Below are positions 25,401 through 35,200 of a stretch of DNA of 64,000 nt, piece by piece; within the stretch, counting starts at the first letter, position 1, and every line of letters begins with the position of its first letter. The DNA is from Saccharomonospora azurea NA-128 (GTDB taxonomy: Bacteria; Actinomycetota; Actinomycetes; Mycobacteriales; Pseudonocardiaceae): positions 4,575,392 through 4,639,391 of the forward strand of contig NZ_CM001466.1 of NCBI RefSeq assembly GCF_000231055.2. Direction: 5' to 3'. Below the pieces are notes generated by a model, which was not told the origin of the DNA, ran no database searches, and saw nothing but the letters and a program-made list of their open reading frames with translations. The translations under genes were made by a program, and so were the position numbers.

Positions 25401-27618
25401 TTCACCGGAGCGGCTCAACGGTTCGGCTCGGGCCGATCTGACCCAGTACGCGCAGTTGGTGCAGCGGGCGGGGAAGCTGACGGGCAAATACGCCGCTGTT
25501 CAGCGTGCGGGTATCCGGCAGGCCATGGAGCGCTGTCGTCCCTCGGTGCCGGCGTGGATCATGCCGATCTACCGCATCGCGGAACAGCTCCGGATCACGC
25601 CCGACATGTTCGACGTCGTCATCGTCGACGAGGCTTCGCAAGCAGGAATGGAGGCGACCTTCCTCCAGTACCTCGCGCCGAAGATCGTGGTGATCGGCGA
25701 CGACAAGCAGGTCTCGCCCTCCGCTGTCGGTGTGGACCAGCAGCAATTGCGAGACCTCGCAGGCCAGTATCTGGCCGGGGATCGTTACCGGGAGTCCTGG
25801 CAGGACCCGCAACGAAGCTTGTTCGACGAGGCGAAAATGCGCTACGGCGGTGTGATCACGCTGACCGAGCACCGGCGCTGCGTCCCGGAGATCATCGGTT
25901 TCTCCAACAGGATCGCATACGAGCCGGACAACATCCGTCTGATTCCGGTGCGGCAGTACGGCGCGGACCGACTCGATCCCGTCAAAGCCGTGTACTTGCC
26001 CGACGGGTATCAACGCGGAACCACTAACAAGATCAACCCGGTGGAAGCGGAGGCGATCGTCGACCAGATCGAGAAGTGCCTGGCCGACCCCGCCTACGAG
26101 AACCGGACCTTCGGGGTCATCTCACTGCTGGGGCCGGCGCAGGCGCGCTACATCGAGTCGAAACTCCTCGATCGCATCGGCAAGGAACAGTGGACGGCCC
26201 GAGACCTGCGGTGTGGCGATGCTTCGGACTTCCAGGGTTCAGAGCGCGACGTGGTCTTCCTGTCGATGGTGGCCGTGCCGGAGGAAGGTCGTCGGCTGGC
26301 GGCGTTGACCGCGGATCGCTATGTCCAGCGCTACAACGTCGCGGTATCGCGGGCCAAGGATCAGGTGTGGTTGTACCACTCCGTCGAGAGGCAGGCGCTG
26401 AACAACAAGGAGGACATGCGATTCCAGTTGCTCGACTACTGCTACGGCGTCATCGAACGAGGACGCTCATCGGACCAGCGCGCGAGTGACCTCGTGCCCG
26501 AGGACGAGCGGGTGCCGCCGTTCGACTCACTGTTCGAGCAGCGGGTGCACAACCGGATCGTCACCCGCGGATACACGGTCGTCCCGCAGTACGAGTCAGC
26601 GGGCTATCGGATCGACCTCGTCGTGGTCGGTGGGGGAGACCGGCTGGCGGTCGAATGCGACGGGGACCGGTGGCATGGTCCGGAGGCTTTCGAACGTGAC
26701 CTCGCGCGGCAACGGGAATTGGAGCGGTGCGGGTGGTCGTTCTTCCGGGTCCGGGAGTCGCTGTTCTACGTCGATCCTGCGGGAGCGCTCGACGGATTGT
26801 GGAAGATGCTCGACGATCGGGACATCCGCCCCGTGGGCGAGTTGAGAGAACCCCCTTGTCGCGCGGAACTTGAGAGCACGACGATCGAGAATCCCGAGCT
26901 CGCGGGCACGTTCGAGCAGACCGGTGGTGAGTCCCCTCCGGAGACGAAGGAGGGGAAGGACGGGACGCCGGAGTCGGCATGGCTTGGGGCACACCTCGGA
27001 GCTGCCACCACGACCGCCGAGAACAGCGACGACACCAGGCACGCGTCGGAAGCCGTCGAGCATGGGGAGGCGGAGGAAGTACGGACACCTGAGCCTCTGG
27101 GCGATGAGACGGTGCCGTACGAGGAGTTCAGCGGGGTCGTGCCACCAGTGGACACTGGGCTGCGTGCCGACATTATTGAAGGTCTCCGCTCGATTGTCGC
27201 GGTCGAAGGGCCGGTTCTGGGTGAGCGGTTGCAGGCGGTGTACGTGAAGGCATCCGGGAAACAGCGTGTCGGCAAGCAGATTGCGAAAAAGCTGAACTCG
27301 GTCATCTCCGATGCCGTGCGTCGTGGTGTGCTGGCCTGCGACAACCCGTTGCAGGTGTCCGGGGTGAAGTACCGGACCTATCGTTTGCCCGGTCAACAAG
27401 TCCGGATACGCGAGCGCGGTCCGCGGAAGCTGGACCAGGTGCCGCCGGACGAACTCGCCGCAATGATGCGGGCTGTAACGCACGAACGTGGCTCGCACGA
27501 CGAGGAGGAGGTCCTGCGGGGCACGGCTGAGCGTTTGGGGGTCGGTCGGCTCACTGAGCAGGTCCGCACGCACCTGCTCTCAGTCCTTCCGTTGGCGCGA
27601 AAAGGAGTCGAGCAATGA
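22408..27618 (+). CDS. UPF1-like SF1 helicase with C-terminal nuclease domain
   Basis: 1,736-residue SF1 helicase. Walker A GPPGTGKTHT lies near residue 388, Walker B VIVDEASQAG near 1071, motif III GDDKQVSP just after, and the RYNVAVSRAKDQ motif VI near 1310. Between the helicase halves, residues 450-1000, is a long helical insertion. A nuclease-like domain follows at about 1375-1470: YRIDLVVV, LAVECDGDRWHG, then WSFFRVRE, the pattern of Vsr/DUF559 PD-(D/E)XK folds. After an acidic linker, the last 180 residues resemble the DUF3320 winged-helix tail of DUF4011-type helicases. This layout suggests unwinding and cutting of invading DNA. The first ATG at 22,408 is used; ATG 22,420 is possible. 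The stop overlaps the start of a 68-codon ORF (ATGA). Domain calls are firm; role in defence is inferred from architecture and context. Confidence 0.85.
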   Translation: MNNTMVERARNLFEFLQRAQELKTTAPRTTDRYQREGEVLWFADFPEHPAVQHANGLTSPASDSPLLTVDRIPRRTPPQPGTGLERWLLGRWDDPDRAPELRESLTIAVRDGAEGDQVTRQVRVTEYPHIREAYESWRAEWAAWAEEELRDRPARDFYNLLFSLFLKVKDSPEEVELVAGTACLSWRPEGHPEVSRHVFTSPLIVEFDDATGRLAVVVGDTPEAFKTELDMLDPGLIKATETVNEVRAAVRALHVHPLDREELGLFGRRLVHALDADGEYRDEDRPAAATEDATVTFAPALILRKRSQRGLVEVFQTLTGQLAGAETVPDGILPLLDPDQVPAVEPTTTGGALVTVDDESFLPMPVNERQREIIERVDRQAQVLVQGPPGTGKTHTAAALISHLLAQGKRVLVTAQTDRALREVRDKLPDQIKPLSVAVVGTSRDDMADLKVAVQEIAAAAHDHDTKRNAREIEGCLAEIDRLRRERAEVYRDLLAARESEVRQHDRGDYRGTLADIAKQIEDQEREYGWVLEHVPEGMADEPPLTGQEVLEWRQHLLDGELAADEPEARQQLVALDALPSPARFATFVTAERGAEARRREREELRHHPAFPAILRLDASQRDELRKRLGRIADEQTVLAGGPEQWIPAALADVCAGREAAWRAQAEQLAALIEQTAQHVQRLGALTEVELPDDDAARMVALAREVLRYLEEGHRVKTAADGTPKVGRLAPKVLKQAQPLFDSVKVDGLPPTNTGQLLAVVTWFEASKMLAALDRTWPGRGDSKTDPLHVRLQWHRTELGQLWRVLRLAEELRAEERRLAELGIPLPDWSDATALNTCQALCDTVEVEKAWAAAQEPLAVLTTTLAEIVGDDVAPVVRRLRAAVDERDADEYGVAHARLARLWAIREQASRRDDLGRRLASAVPGLFRAVAAAPEDATWTGRLERFESAWAWAATRSWVRTQESLDVNALQQRTGRIDDRIRRQVETLAARRAWDYAASPERLNGSARADLTQYAQLVQRAGKLTGKYAAVQRAGIRQAMERCRPSVPAWIMPIYRIAEQLRITPDMFDVVIVDEASQAGMEATFLQYLAPKIVVIGDDKQVSPSAVGVDQQQLRDLAGQYLAGDRYRESWQDPQRSLFDEAKMRYGGVITLTEHRRCVPEIIGFSNRIAYEPDNIRLIPVRQYGADRLDPVKAVYLPDGYQRGTTNKINPVEAEAIVDQIEKCLADPAYENRTFGVISLLGPAQARYIESKLLDRIGKEQWTARDLRCGDASDFQGSERDVVFLSMVAVPEEGRRLAALTADRYVQRYNVAVSRAKDQVWLYHSVERQALNNKEDMRFQLLDYCYGVIERGRSSDQRASDLVPEDERVPPFDSLFEQRVHNRIVTRGYTVVPQYESAGYRIDLVVVGGGDRLAVECDGDRWHGPEAFERDLARQRELERCGWSFFRVRESLFYVDPAGALDGLWKMLDDRDIRPVGELREPPCRAELESTTIENPELAGTFEQTGGESPPETKEGKDGTPESAWLGAHLGAATTTAENSDDTRHASEAVEHGEAEEVRTPEPLGDETVPYEEFSGVVPPVDTGLRADIIEGLRSIVAVEGPVLGERLQAVYVKASGKQRVGKQIAKKLNSVISDAVRRGVLACDNPLQVSGVKYRTYRLPGQQVRIRERGPRKLDQVPPDELAAMMRAVTHERGSHDEEEVLRGTAERLGVGRLTEQVRTHLLSVLPLARKGVEQ

Positions 27619-27821
27619 AAAGTTGGGCCGCGCCCGAGTCGCTGAGTGACCCTGGAGCAACCGCCGGCGTGACCTGCGTCGAGCGGGTCCGGTATCCGAT
27701 GACGTTCGGAAACGAGATCGTGTGCTGCGCCGAGGACGTGCAGGGTAGGGGCGGCCCGTCAACCTGCTGGAAACAGGACAGCTCCTGCAGTCTCGCCCAA
27801 ACGCTCGTTCAGCCAATATGA
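27615..27821 (+). CDS. Small ORF coupled to the helicase gene
   Basis: 68 codons. The ATG overlaps the helicase stop (ATGA), and AAAGGAG at 27,601-27,607 sits at ideal 7-base spacing. Its stop is 9 bases before the next gene. The peptide (MKSWAAPESLSDPG..) has four cysteines and no recognisable domain, signal or membrane segment. The translation signals are good but composition is unremarkable; it could be a real small partner, or a leader that keeps ribosomes on the mRNA between two helicase genes. Confidence 0.4.
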   Translation: MKSWAAPESLSDPGATAGVTCVERVRYPMTFGNEIVCCAEDVQGRGGPSTCWKQDSSCSLAQTLVQPI

Positions 27822-27830
27822 TCGGCAACC

Positions 27831-29987
27831 ATGCCCGCACTCGCGTTCGCCAGCAGCTTCTGGGAGACCTACGACGTACTCGACAAGCAGGTCAAGGCCG
27901 GCGTCCGGAAGGCGATGGCCAAATTTCAGCAGCTGTCCATCGCCCAGCTGCACGCGGACAAGGGGCTGCACCTGGAATCCGTGGAGAATGCTCGCGACCC
28001 GCGGATGCGGACCATTCGAGTCACCCAGTTCTGGCGTGGCGTCGTTCTCGCTCCGGACGACGGCAGCGATACCTTCCTGCTGCTCAGCGTCGTCCCGCAT
28101 GACGAAGCTTACGGGTGGGCAGCCAAGCGCCTCTACACCGTCAACACCGCGACCCGCGCGCTGGAAGTGCGTAACGTCGTCGCCATCGAACAACTCACGC
28201 CCTCGCTGGAGGAGGCCTCCGCGCAGGTGCCGACCCGGCTGTTCGCCCGCCACTCCGACACCGTGTTGCGCGACCTCGGCATCGACGATCAGGTGTTGCG
28301 TGCCGCCAGGGCGATCACCGACACAGCCCAGCTCGACGCCTTCGGCGGGGTACTGCCCGAGGACCAGTTCGAGGTGCTCCAGTTCCTCGCCGAGGGCTTC
28401 TCGCCCGAGGAGGTCTACCGAGACGTCGTCACCGTGCGGCGGCCCGTCGAGGTCCCGGCCGAGGCCGGTACCGAGGACAGCCTCGAAATGGCCATCCGCA
28501 ACACCACCAGCCGCATCACCCTCGTTACCGGTCCCGACGAGCTCGCCGACATCCTCGACAAGCCGTTCGCGGCATGGCGGGTGTTTCTGCACCCGTCACA
28601 GCGCCGCGTTGCCTACCGCCCCTCCTACAGCGGGCCCGCACAGGTCAGCGGCGGACCGGGTACCGGAAAGACCGTCGTCGCTCTGCACCGGGTCAAACAT
28701 CTGCTGTCCCGGTCGCCCGACAGCCGCATCCTGCTGACCACCTTCACCAACGCGCTGGCCGACATGCTGCGCGAGAACCTGGCGCTGTTGCTCGACCGCG
28801 ACGAGACGGAATTGGCCCGAGTGCACGTGACCACTGTGGACGCGTTCGCCAACCGGGTCGTGCGCGACTCCACGGGGCGAGCTCAGAATCCCATCACCGA
28901 TATCGACGAGCGGCAACGTTGGCGGCGGATCAGTCGGCGCCTCGGCCTTCCGTGGGGTGATCAGTTCCTCGCCCAGGAGTTCCGGCACGTCATCCTGGCC
29001 CAGAACATCACGAGCGAACGGGATTACCTCCGGGCCACCCGGAGGGGACGCGGCTCCGCGCTGCGGTCGACGCAGCGGCGGCAGCTCTGGCGTGCTGTGG
29101 AGGAGTTTCGTGCCGAGCTGCGGTCGGAAGGCAAGACCACGCACCTCCAGATCTGCGCCCACGCGGCCGATCTGCTCGGCGGAGCCTCCGGCTCGCACCA
29201 CTACGACCACGCCGTCGTCGACGAAGCCCAGGACCTGCACCCGGTGCAGTGGCGGGTGGTGCGCGCCGCCGTCGCCGAGGGACCGGACGACCTGTTCATT
29301 ACCGGGGACCCCCACCAGCGCATCTACGACTCCCGCGTGTCACTGCGGGCTCTCGGCATTCCCGTGGCCGGGCGCAGTAGTCGCTTGCGGATCAACTATC
29401 GAAGCACGGCCGAGATCCTGTCCTGGTCGGTCGGGGTGCTCGCCCACACCAACGTCGAGAATCTGGGTGGGGACGGCGACGACACCCTGATCGGTTATCG
29501 CTCGCTGCTGCGCGGCACCCGCCCCGTGATCGGTGGCTATGTGAGCGAGCAGGACGAAATCGCCGCGCTATCGGAGCATGTGCAGGCCTGGCTGAGGCAG
29601 GGAGTCCGCGCTGACGAGATCGCCGTGTGCACGCGGTTCAACGTCCTACTGGACAAAGTGCGCGACCGGTTGGCGGCCGAGGGCATTCCAGCCGTCAAGG
29701 TCAAAGACCGGCCGGGCGCGCACGTCGACGGCGTGCGGCTGGCGAGTATGCACGCCATGAAGGGCCTGGAGTTCCGCTGCGTGGCTGTCGTCGGAGTCAC
29801 CGCCGGAGCCGTTCCGTTCACCAGGGACGTCACACCTGTGGAGGTGGACAGTGTCGCGCACGCCGGCGACCTACTGAAGGAACGCTGCCTGCTCTTCGTC
29901 GCGTGCACACGGGCCAGGGAGCGGCTCGTGGTGTCGTGGAGCGGTGAGAGCAGCCCGTTCCTGTCGGCGGTGACCGGCGGGCCGTGA
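27831..29987 (+). CDS. UvrD-like SF1 helicase with RelE/ParE-like N-terminus
   Basis: 718-residue SF1A helicase. Residues 1-110 look like a RelE/ParE-type fold (WRGVVLAP, LLLSVVPHDEAYGWAAKR). The helicase follows: Walker A GGPGTGKTVV near 274, DEAQD near 463, GDPHQRIYD near 485, HAMKGLEF, and VACTRARERL close to the C-terminus. This layout is known among bacterial UvrD-like proteins found in defence islands. ATG 27,831 starts the RelE-like part. It probably forms an operon with the larger helicase gene upstream. What the RelE-like part does (RNA or protein binding) is unknown. Confidence 0.83.
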   Translation: MPALAFASSFWETYDVLDKQVKAGVRKAMAKFQQLSIAQLHADKGLHLESVENARDPRMRTIRVTQFWRGVVLAPDDGSDTFLLLSVVPHDEAYGWAAKRLYTVNTATRALEVRNVVAIEQLTPSLEEASAQVPTRLFARHSDTVLRDLGIDDQVLRAARAITDTAQLDAFGGVLPEDQFEVLQFLAEGFSPEEVYRDVVTVRRPVEVPAEAGTEDSLEMAIRNTTSRITLVTGPDELADILDKPFAAWRVFLHPSQRRVAYRPSYSGPAQVSGGPGTGKTVVALHRVKHLLSRSPDSRILLTTFTNALADMLRENLALLLDRDETELARVHVTTVDAFANRVVRDSTGRAQNPITDIDERQRWRRISRRLGLPWGDQFLAQEFRHVILAQNITSERDYLRATRRGRGSALRSTQRRQLWRAVEEFRAELRSEGKTTHLQICAHAADLLGGASGSHHYDHAVVDEAQDLHPVQWRVVRAAVAEGPDDLFITGDPHQRIYDSRVSLRALGIPVAGRSSRLRINYRSTAEILSWSVGVLAHTNVENLGGDGDDTLIGYRSLLRGTRPVIGGYVSEQDEIAALSEHVQAWLRQGVRADEIAVCTRFNVLLDKVRDRLAAEGIPAVKVKDRPGAHVDGVRLASMHAMKGLEFRCVAVVGVTAGAVPFTRDVTPVEVDSVAHAGDLLKERCLLFVACTRARERLVVSWSGESSPFLSAVTGGP

Positions 29988-30040
29988 GCCCCGGCGAAGG
30001 CGCGGCCACACCGCTGGTCGCTAGCCGTGCCATCCCACTC

Positions 30041-31291
30041 TCACGGTTCGTCGGTGGAGTGTCCGGAAGTGTTCCCGGATGCCGCGTGGCGCGCCAGATC
30101 GGCCAGGAGGTCGGTGGCCACACTCTCCTCAACCACCGCTTGGTCGTGGGCGAGAATGGTGCCCGCGAGATCGGGATCCCACGGTGCTTCGGTGACGCGT
30201 CCTGGGGCAGGGGCCTGGGCACCCGGGCGGAGACCGCGCAGGTAGTCGCCGGTGGTCATCCGCCACGGCCGCGCGCCCGTCTTCTCCATGACATACGCGG
30301 CGATGCGCAGGCCCTCGCCGTCGAAGTCCCCGTGGTAGTGCAGCCGGGTGCCGAGAGCCGTCATACCGCGCAGGAGCAGCACCACCGCGGTGTTGGGCCA
30401 GCCCGATGTGCACACGATCGGCGGACAGGTAGTGCCGAATTCGCGAAGCGCCATCGCGATAATGCTGGGATTTTCCACCACCCACACTCGCTTCGGTGCC
30501 GCGTGTAGTTCGGTCGCGCGAAGCTGTGCCAGGGTGAGCGTCACGGCGTGCCCGGCCTCGGTGCAGCACCTCACGAGGTCGCAGACCACGCCACGTCCAC
30601 CCAGTCGCAAGCCGGCCGTCAGGGCGACGCTGGACAGCTCGTCCGCGGCTACGCCCGCCCGCTCCCACAACACCCGGCGCTCGTAGGCGGTGTCGGGGAC
30701 CGGGGCGTCGAAGATCGTGGCCAACGCACGCAGGACGAGATTGCCGAGGCGGGTGCCGTCGTCCAGCGCGTGCGGATCGCCCGTGACCTCACTCGCGAAG
30801 GTGGGCAGCGGTTGCCCCTCGGCGGGAAGCCGGGCCAGCACACTCAGCACCGTCGAAAGGATCTCGCGTGTTCTGTCGACGGATCCGTTGATCAGTCCCG
30901 CGCGGCGCACTTGTGCAGCCCAACTCGACAGTGTGGGTTGGCGCCGTATCTCGGGATGGGTGTCCAGCCAGTCCCACAACTCCGCGCGGCGAGCCTCGGC
31001 ACGGGCGCGTTCCGCGGCTCGGTCGGCGATCGGGCCGACCAGCGCGGTGACGACCGTGGAGATGTCCGTGCCAGCCTCGGCCAGCACCGTTTTCAGCGCT
31101 GTCATCGACACCGTGTAGTGCTCGTCCGGCGTCCGGTCCAGCCCCAACAGGTCGGCCACAGCCGCGCGCTGCTCGCGATTCAGCGGTCCGATGCGGACAC
31201 GCGTGACGGCGCGACCCGACGAGAGCCGCGTGTGCACCGTCTCCCAAAGAGGACGTAGAGCCGCTGCGCGCAACGGGTCGGGCACAGTCAA
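30041..31291 (-). CDS. jetD: Wadjet JetD, DUF2399 Toprim nuclease subunit
   Basis: JetD is the nuclease of Wadjet, cutting plasmids extruded by the JetABC SMC motor. This 416-residue protein matches the TIGR02679/DUF2399 type: VVENPS near residue 280, TSGWPN, and the Toprim-like HGDFDGEG at about 320-327 with the DxD metal site. The TTG start overlaps the upstream jetC stop (TTGA). It is the last gene of the minus-strand jetABCD operon and is convergent with the UvrD-like gene, 53 bases apart. All expected acidic residues are visible, so it should be active. Confidence 0.87.
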   Translation of the reverse strand: MTVPDPLRAAALRPLWETVHTRLSSGRAVTRVRIGPLNREQRAAVADLLGLDRTPDEHYTVSMTALKTVLAEAGTDISTVVTALVGPIADRAAERARAEARRAELWDWLDTHPEIRRQPTLSSWAAQVRRAGLINGSVDRTREILSTVLSVLARLPAEGQPLPTFASEVTGDPHALDDGTRLGNLVLRALATIFDAPVPDTAYERRVLWERAGVAADELSSVALTAGLRLGGRGVVCDLVRCCTEAGHAVTLTLAQLRATELHAAPKRVWVVENPSIIAMALREFGTTCPPIVCTSGWPNTAVVLLLRGMTALGTRLHYHGDFDGEGLRIAAYVMEKTGARPWRMTTGDYLRGLRPGAQAPAPGRVTEAPWDPDLAGTILAHDQAVVEESVATDLLADLARHAASGNTSGHSTDEP

Positions 31292-32217
31292 CGTTCTTCA
31301 CCCGCCCAATCCATGCCGGTCCAGACAAATCGCGCCGTGGTCACGGCATCATCGTCGTCGTCGGTCACGAGCTGGTGGATGGCGATACCCGGTAGCTCCC
31401 GGTAGGCGCACCATTCGTGGTCGGAGGTCAGCACCAGGTCGAGGTCGAGGGAAGCGAGCAGCTCGAACACCTGGCCGCGGTTGCTGGAATCGACGCCGAC
31501 GAACACCTCGTCCAGCAGAATCAGCCTCGGCGCGGACGGCACCGCCTGGTAGTGCGCCGCCACAGCGGCGAATAGCGGCAGGTGCAGCGCGATCGCCTTC
31601 TCACCACCGGACAGGGCGCCATGCAGTTTCTTCGTCAGCGGCTGCCATCCTTTGCCGTCGGCACGGTCGAGCTTCACCACGAACCGATGCCAGGCGGTGT
31701 AGTCGAAGACCTGCGCGAGTTGTTCCCGCCAGTTCGACGAGGTGTTGTCGGCCCTGGCCGCTTCGATTCGTTCCCGGAAGAACCGGTGCAGAGATTCCCG
31801 GTCGGTTTCCGAGAGCCACACCGGGTCCTTGAGCAGTAGTTGCCGGGCGTCCTTGGTGCCGGCGGGAAGATCCTGATCGACCTGCCACACCAGTCGCACG
31901 GCCACCCGGGAAGCGGTGCGGACCCGTTCGAGCCGCGCGTTCATCGCGTCGACTAGCTCGCCTGCCTGCCGGATTCGGTCGGCCAGTTGACGCCGCGTGT
32001 CACCGGTGAGGGTTCGGTCGAACAGCTCCCGCTCCGCTTCGGTGAGGTCGTCGCGACTGCGTTCGGCCTCGGCACGCAAGGTCTCGAGCAGCTCGTGCGC
32101 ACCCACTCGCGTGCCGTCCAGGACAGCGGTGAACACCCGCACTTCGTTGTCCGCTTCCAACTCGAGGTCGGCACGACCACTGAGCACGTCCCGGCACGCA
32201 TACACGGTCTCGTTCAA
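31288..32217 (-). CDS. jetC: Wadjet JetC, C-terminal part (signature and Walker B)
   Basis: 309 codons holding the C-terminal ATPase half of the SMC-like JetC (TIGR02680 type): ABC signature LSGGEKAIALHLPL at 202-215, Walker B RLILLDEVFVGVD at 231-243, and the D-loop/switch LVLTSDHEW. Walker A is in the preceding ORF. The frame stays open and sensible upstream of the TTG (PTLPHEPKHINDALHRLNET), showing that the two ORFs were once one gene; a one-base loss in GGCCCACCC near 32,266-32,274 explains the split. The TTG overlaps the previous stop as TTGA, so translational coupling could still supply this half. Confidence 0.85.
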   Translation of the reverse strand: MNETVYACRDVLSGRADLELEADNEVRVFTAVLDGTRVGAHELLETLRAEAERSRDDLTEAERELFDRTLTGDTRRQLADRIRQAGELVDAMNARLERVRTASRVAVRLVWQVDQDLPAGTKDARQLLLKDPVWLSETDRESLHRFFRERIEAARADNTSSNWREQLAQVFDYTAWHRFVVKLDRADGKGWQPLTKKLHGALSGGEKAIALHLPLFAAVAAHYQAVPSAPRLILLDEVFVGVDSSNRGQVFELLASLDLDLVLTSDHEWCAYRELPGIAIHQLVTDDDDDAVTTARFVWTGMDWAGEER

Positions 32218-35200
32218 CCGGTGTAGAGCATCGTTGATGTGTTTCGGCTCATGCGGAAGGGTGGGCCACTTCGATGCACCGCTCGCGCGGCTTCCAGCGC
32301 CGCGGTGACTGCGCCGGAACCTGTGAAGTCGGCTTCAAGGTCGGCATCATCGATCAGAGTGCTCGTGGCCAGCCGGTGGAACCGATCAGCGGCGTTGTCG
32401 CGTGCCAGGACAGCCTCGTTCCGGCGCTCAGCGTCCTGTGCGAGGCGTGCTTCGAGGCCGCCGATCCGCCCGTGCAGCTTCATGAGTTGCTCACCCGCCT
32501 GCTCGTCCTGTTCGACGAGTTGCTGCCGCAGGCACCGCTGTTGCTCCAGCTCCTCCACGATCTGCCGTAGATCGTCGGCATCGACCAGGCGTTCCAGAGT
32601 GCGAAGCTTTCCAGCGAGGATCTCCGCGTCCTCGGCGGTGCGTTCGGCAGTGGCTTGGTGCTCGGCGGCCTCGGCCTCCGACCGTCCCGCCGCATCGAGG
32701 AGCAGTTCGGCACGCGACCGGGCGGTGACCAGACTGGTGTGCTGGTCGAACCAGATTTGGGCACGCTCGTGGAACGCCTCCAACGCGTGACCGAGCTTCT
32801 CCAGGGCCTCCCGCCCGGTCGGCATGCCGTATTCCGTGCCCGCGAGGTGTAGTGCATGTTGGGCGTGCCGCACGGACTCCTCGTGATCGTGCAGGCGTTG
32901 CGAGGCCGCATGGACCAGGCTGTCGGCGGTGGCCACTGCGCTTTCTGCGTCATTCAGTTCCTTCCGGACCTGATCGACCCGGGTGTGCGGAGGCCGGCGT
33001 TCGCGTTCGACGGCCAGTGTGCGGCGGCGCTGCGCGAGTCGCTCGGACCATGCCTTCAAGCCGGCAAGCTCCCGATCCGCGTCGTCGAGCTGCTCGGTCA
33101 GTTCGGTGATACGACGTTGCCTGCTCCGCTCGCGGGCCGCGGCGCCGATGTGTTCGACGTCGTTTTTGGCCCAGCTACCGGTGGCTGCACCCAGCCGCCA
33201 CCGTCCGTCGGCTCCACATGCCGCGGGGTGCTCATCCGGTAGTGTGTCCCCGAACGCGATCCTCGTCAGCAACTCCTCGATCCGCTCGACAGGCACGGGG
33301 CCGCCCGCTTCGGCAACTAGAACCTCACGCAGGGAACGGCCTGGTGCCGGTTTGAGCAGGGTGCCGTCAACGAATGTGTCGTGGCCGTCGACCACCAGCA
33401 CCCCCGACGGACTCATCCAGGCATCCAGCAGGCCCGCTGCCTGCAGAGCGGCCTCGACGGCCGCCTGGACCGGGGCCGTGACGTGGTCGGCGAAAGCGAC
33501 AAGCCGCCACAGCGGCGCGCCCGCCATCCGGGTGCGGTCGGCGGTGCGGTGCGGCGGAGCCTTCGGCGGGAGGTCAACCTCCTTCTGCAGCTTCTCAAGG
33601 CGCATCACCAGCTCGGCTCGCGTGGTTTCGACCTGTTGCCGTCGCCCAGCGAGGGTGGTCTCCTCGACCGTGAGGTCGTGCTGACGCCGCTCGGCCGCCT
33701 CGGCGATACGAGTCAGAATCGCTGCCTCGGAGTCAGCGATCCCCACCAGTACTGTGGTGTCGTCGAAAACCAGTTCCCTGCACGCACTCGCCCACTCCAG
33801 GAGCGCTCGCTCGTGCTCCTTCAGCACGTCGTCGTACCGGTCGGCCAGCGTGTCCTTGAGGTTGTTCGCTCGGGACAGCTCCGTCCGGGCGGCTTCCAGC
33901 CCGTGCTCCGCCTCCGTGCGCGCGTCGACGGCCCGCTCGTGCTCGTCCAGCGCTCGGCGCACCGACTCGATCGCCTTCCGCCGGCCCCGTACTGCTGCCC
34001 GCAGCAGTTGCCTGCTGTGGGCGTTCGGCTGTTCCAGCGTGTCGACCAACTCGCCGTAGGCGGAGTCGAGTCCCGCACGCCTGGCAACACCAGCGCACTC
34101 CTCCGCCGCTACACGGACTCGTTCCACCCACTGTTCTACGGCCTGCGCCGCATCGTCGGCCGCGTCGCGGTCGGTGGCGGCGGCCGTGGACTTCCGCTCG
34201 GCTACCGCGGCCTGCTCGCGAGCCGCTCGTTGAGCTTTTCCAGTGCGGCGGCGTAGGTCGTCGAGCTCTTCGCCTTTTTCGTACAGGTCGTGTTTCGTCA
34301 AACCCTCGATGCTGGCATCGGTTTGCCGGATCGCCGCAGCAAGATCCTTGCGTTGTTGTTGGGCAGCCGTCCTCGCGACGACAGCCTCCTGGTGTTCGGT
34401 TTCCGATTGCCGGGCGGCCCGGGTTACCTCGGTCATTCTCGTGGTGGCAGCTATCAGGTCGGCCGACGCCGCGCGCAGCACGCGTTGGGCGTAGGAGCGC
34501 TGCCGGGCGGAGATCTTCCGTGCAGCCTCCACCTCCTCGTCCAGCTTCTTCAATCGCTCGCCTTGCTGGTCAAGGCGTTCAAAGCCCTCCGCCAGCTCCG
34601 TGATGTCCTCCTGATCCAGCGGCGGCAACGCCCGGGACAGCAGCGAGGACAGCAGGCCAGGGTCGAGACGCTGCGACAGTTTCGGTGTGCGTAGTTGCAG
34701 CAACGCGGTGATCAACGCTTCGTAGCGTTGCTCCGACAGCCCGGGAAACAGCAGCTGCCGCACCGCGGCGCGATATTCCGACGCGTTCGAATGGACCGTT
34801 CCACGGCCGTGCAATTGTTCGGCCAGTACAGCCTTGGTCAACGGCTGGCCGGAGGCGTTGGTCAGCGAGAGATCCGTGCCGATCCGCAGCGAGGTCGTGA
34901 AGTAGTCAGCGGTGACGCCGGTGGTGCGGGTGGTGGCTTGCAGTCTAGCTCCGCAGGTGACGTACTCGTCGTGGTCAGAATTCCGGGCGAACTCGAGCCA
35001 CACGTAGCCGACCCGGGTGGTACCCGAGGCGCCCTCTCCCATGAGGTTCCAGTGCATGGTCCGCTCGGAGGTGCCGAACGTGGACAGGCGGTTGGGGCGA
35101 AGGCTCGCGTCGAACAGGTACGGCAACAACAGTTCGAGCACCTTCGATTTGCCGCTGCCGTTCGGCCCCCGTAACAGCAGCCGACCGTTGTGGAATTCGA

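Noticed and set aside
32214-32290. Programmed -1 frameshift in jetC
   Set aside because: No slippery heptamer of the X_XXY_YYZ kind is in frame at the junction, so an indel or coupled restart is more likely.
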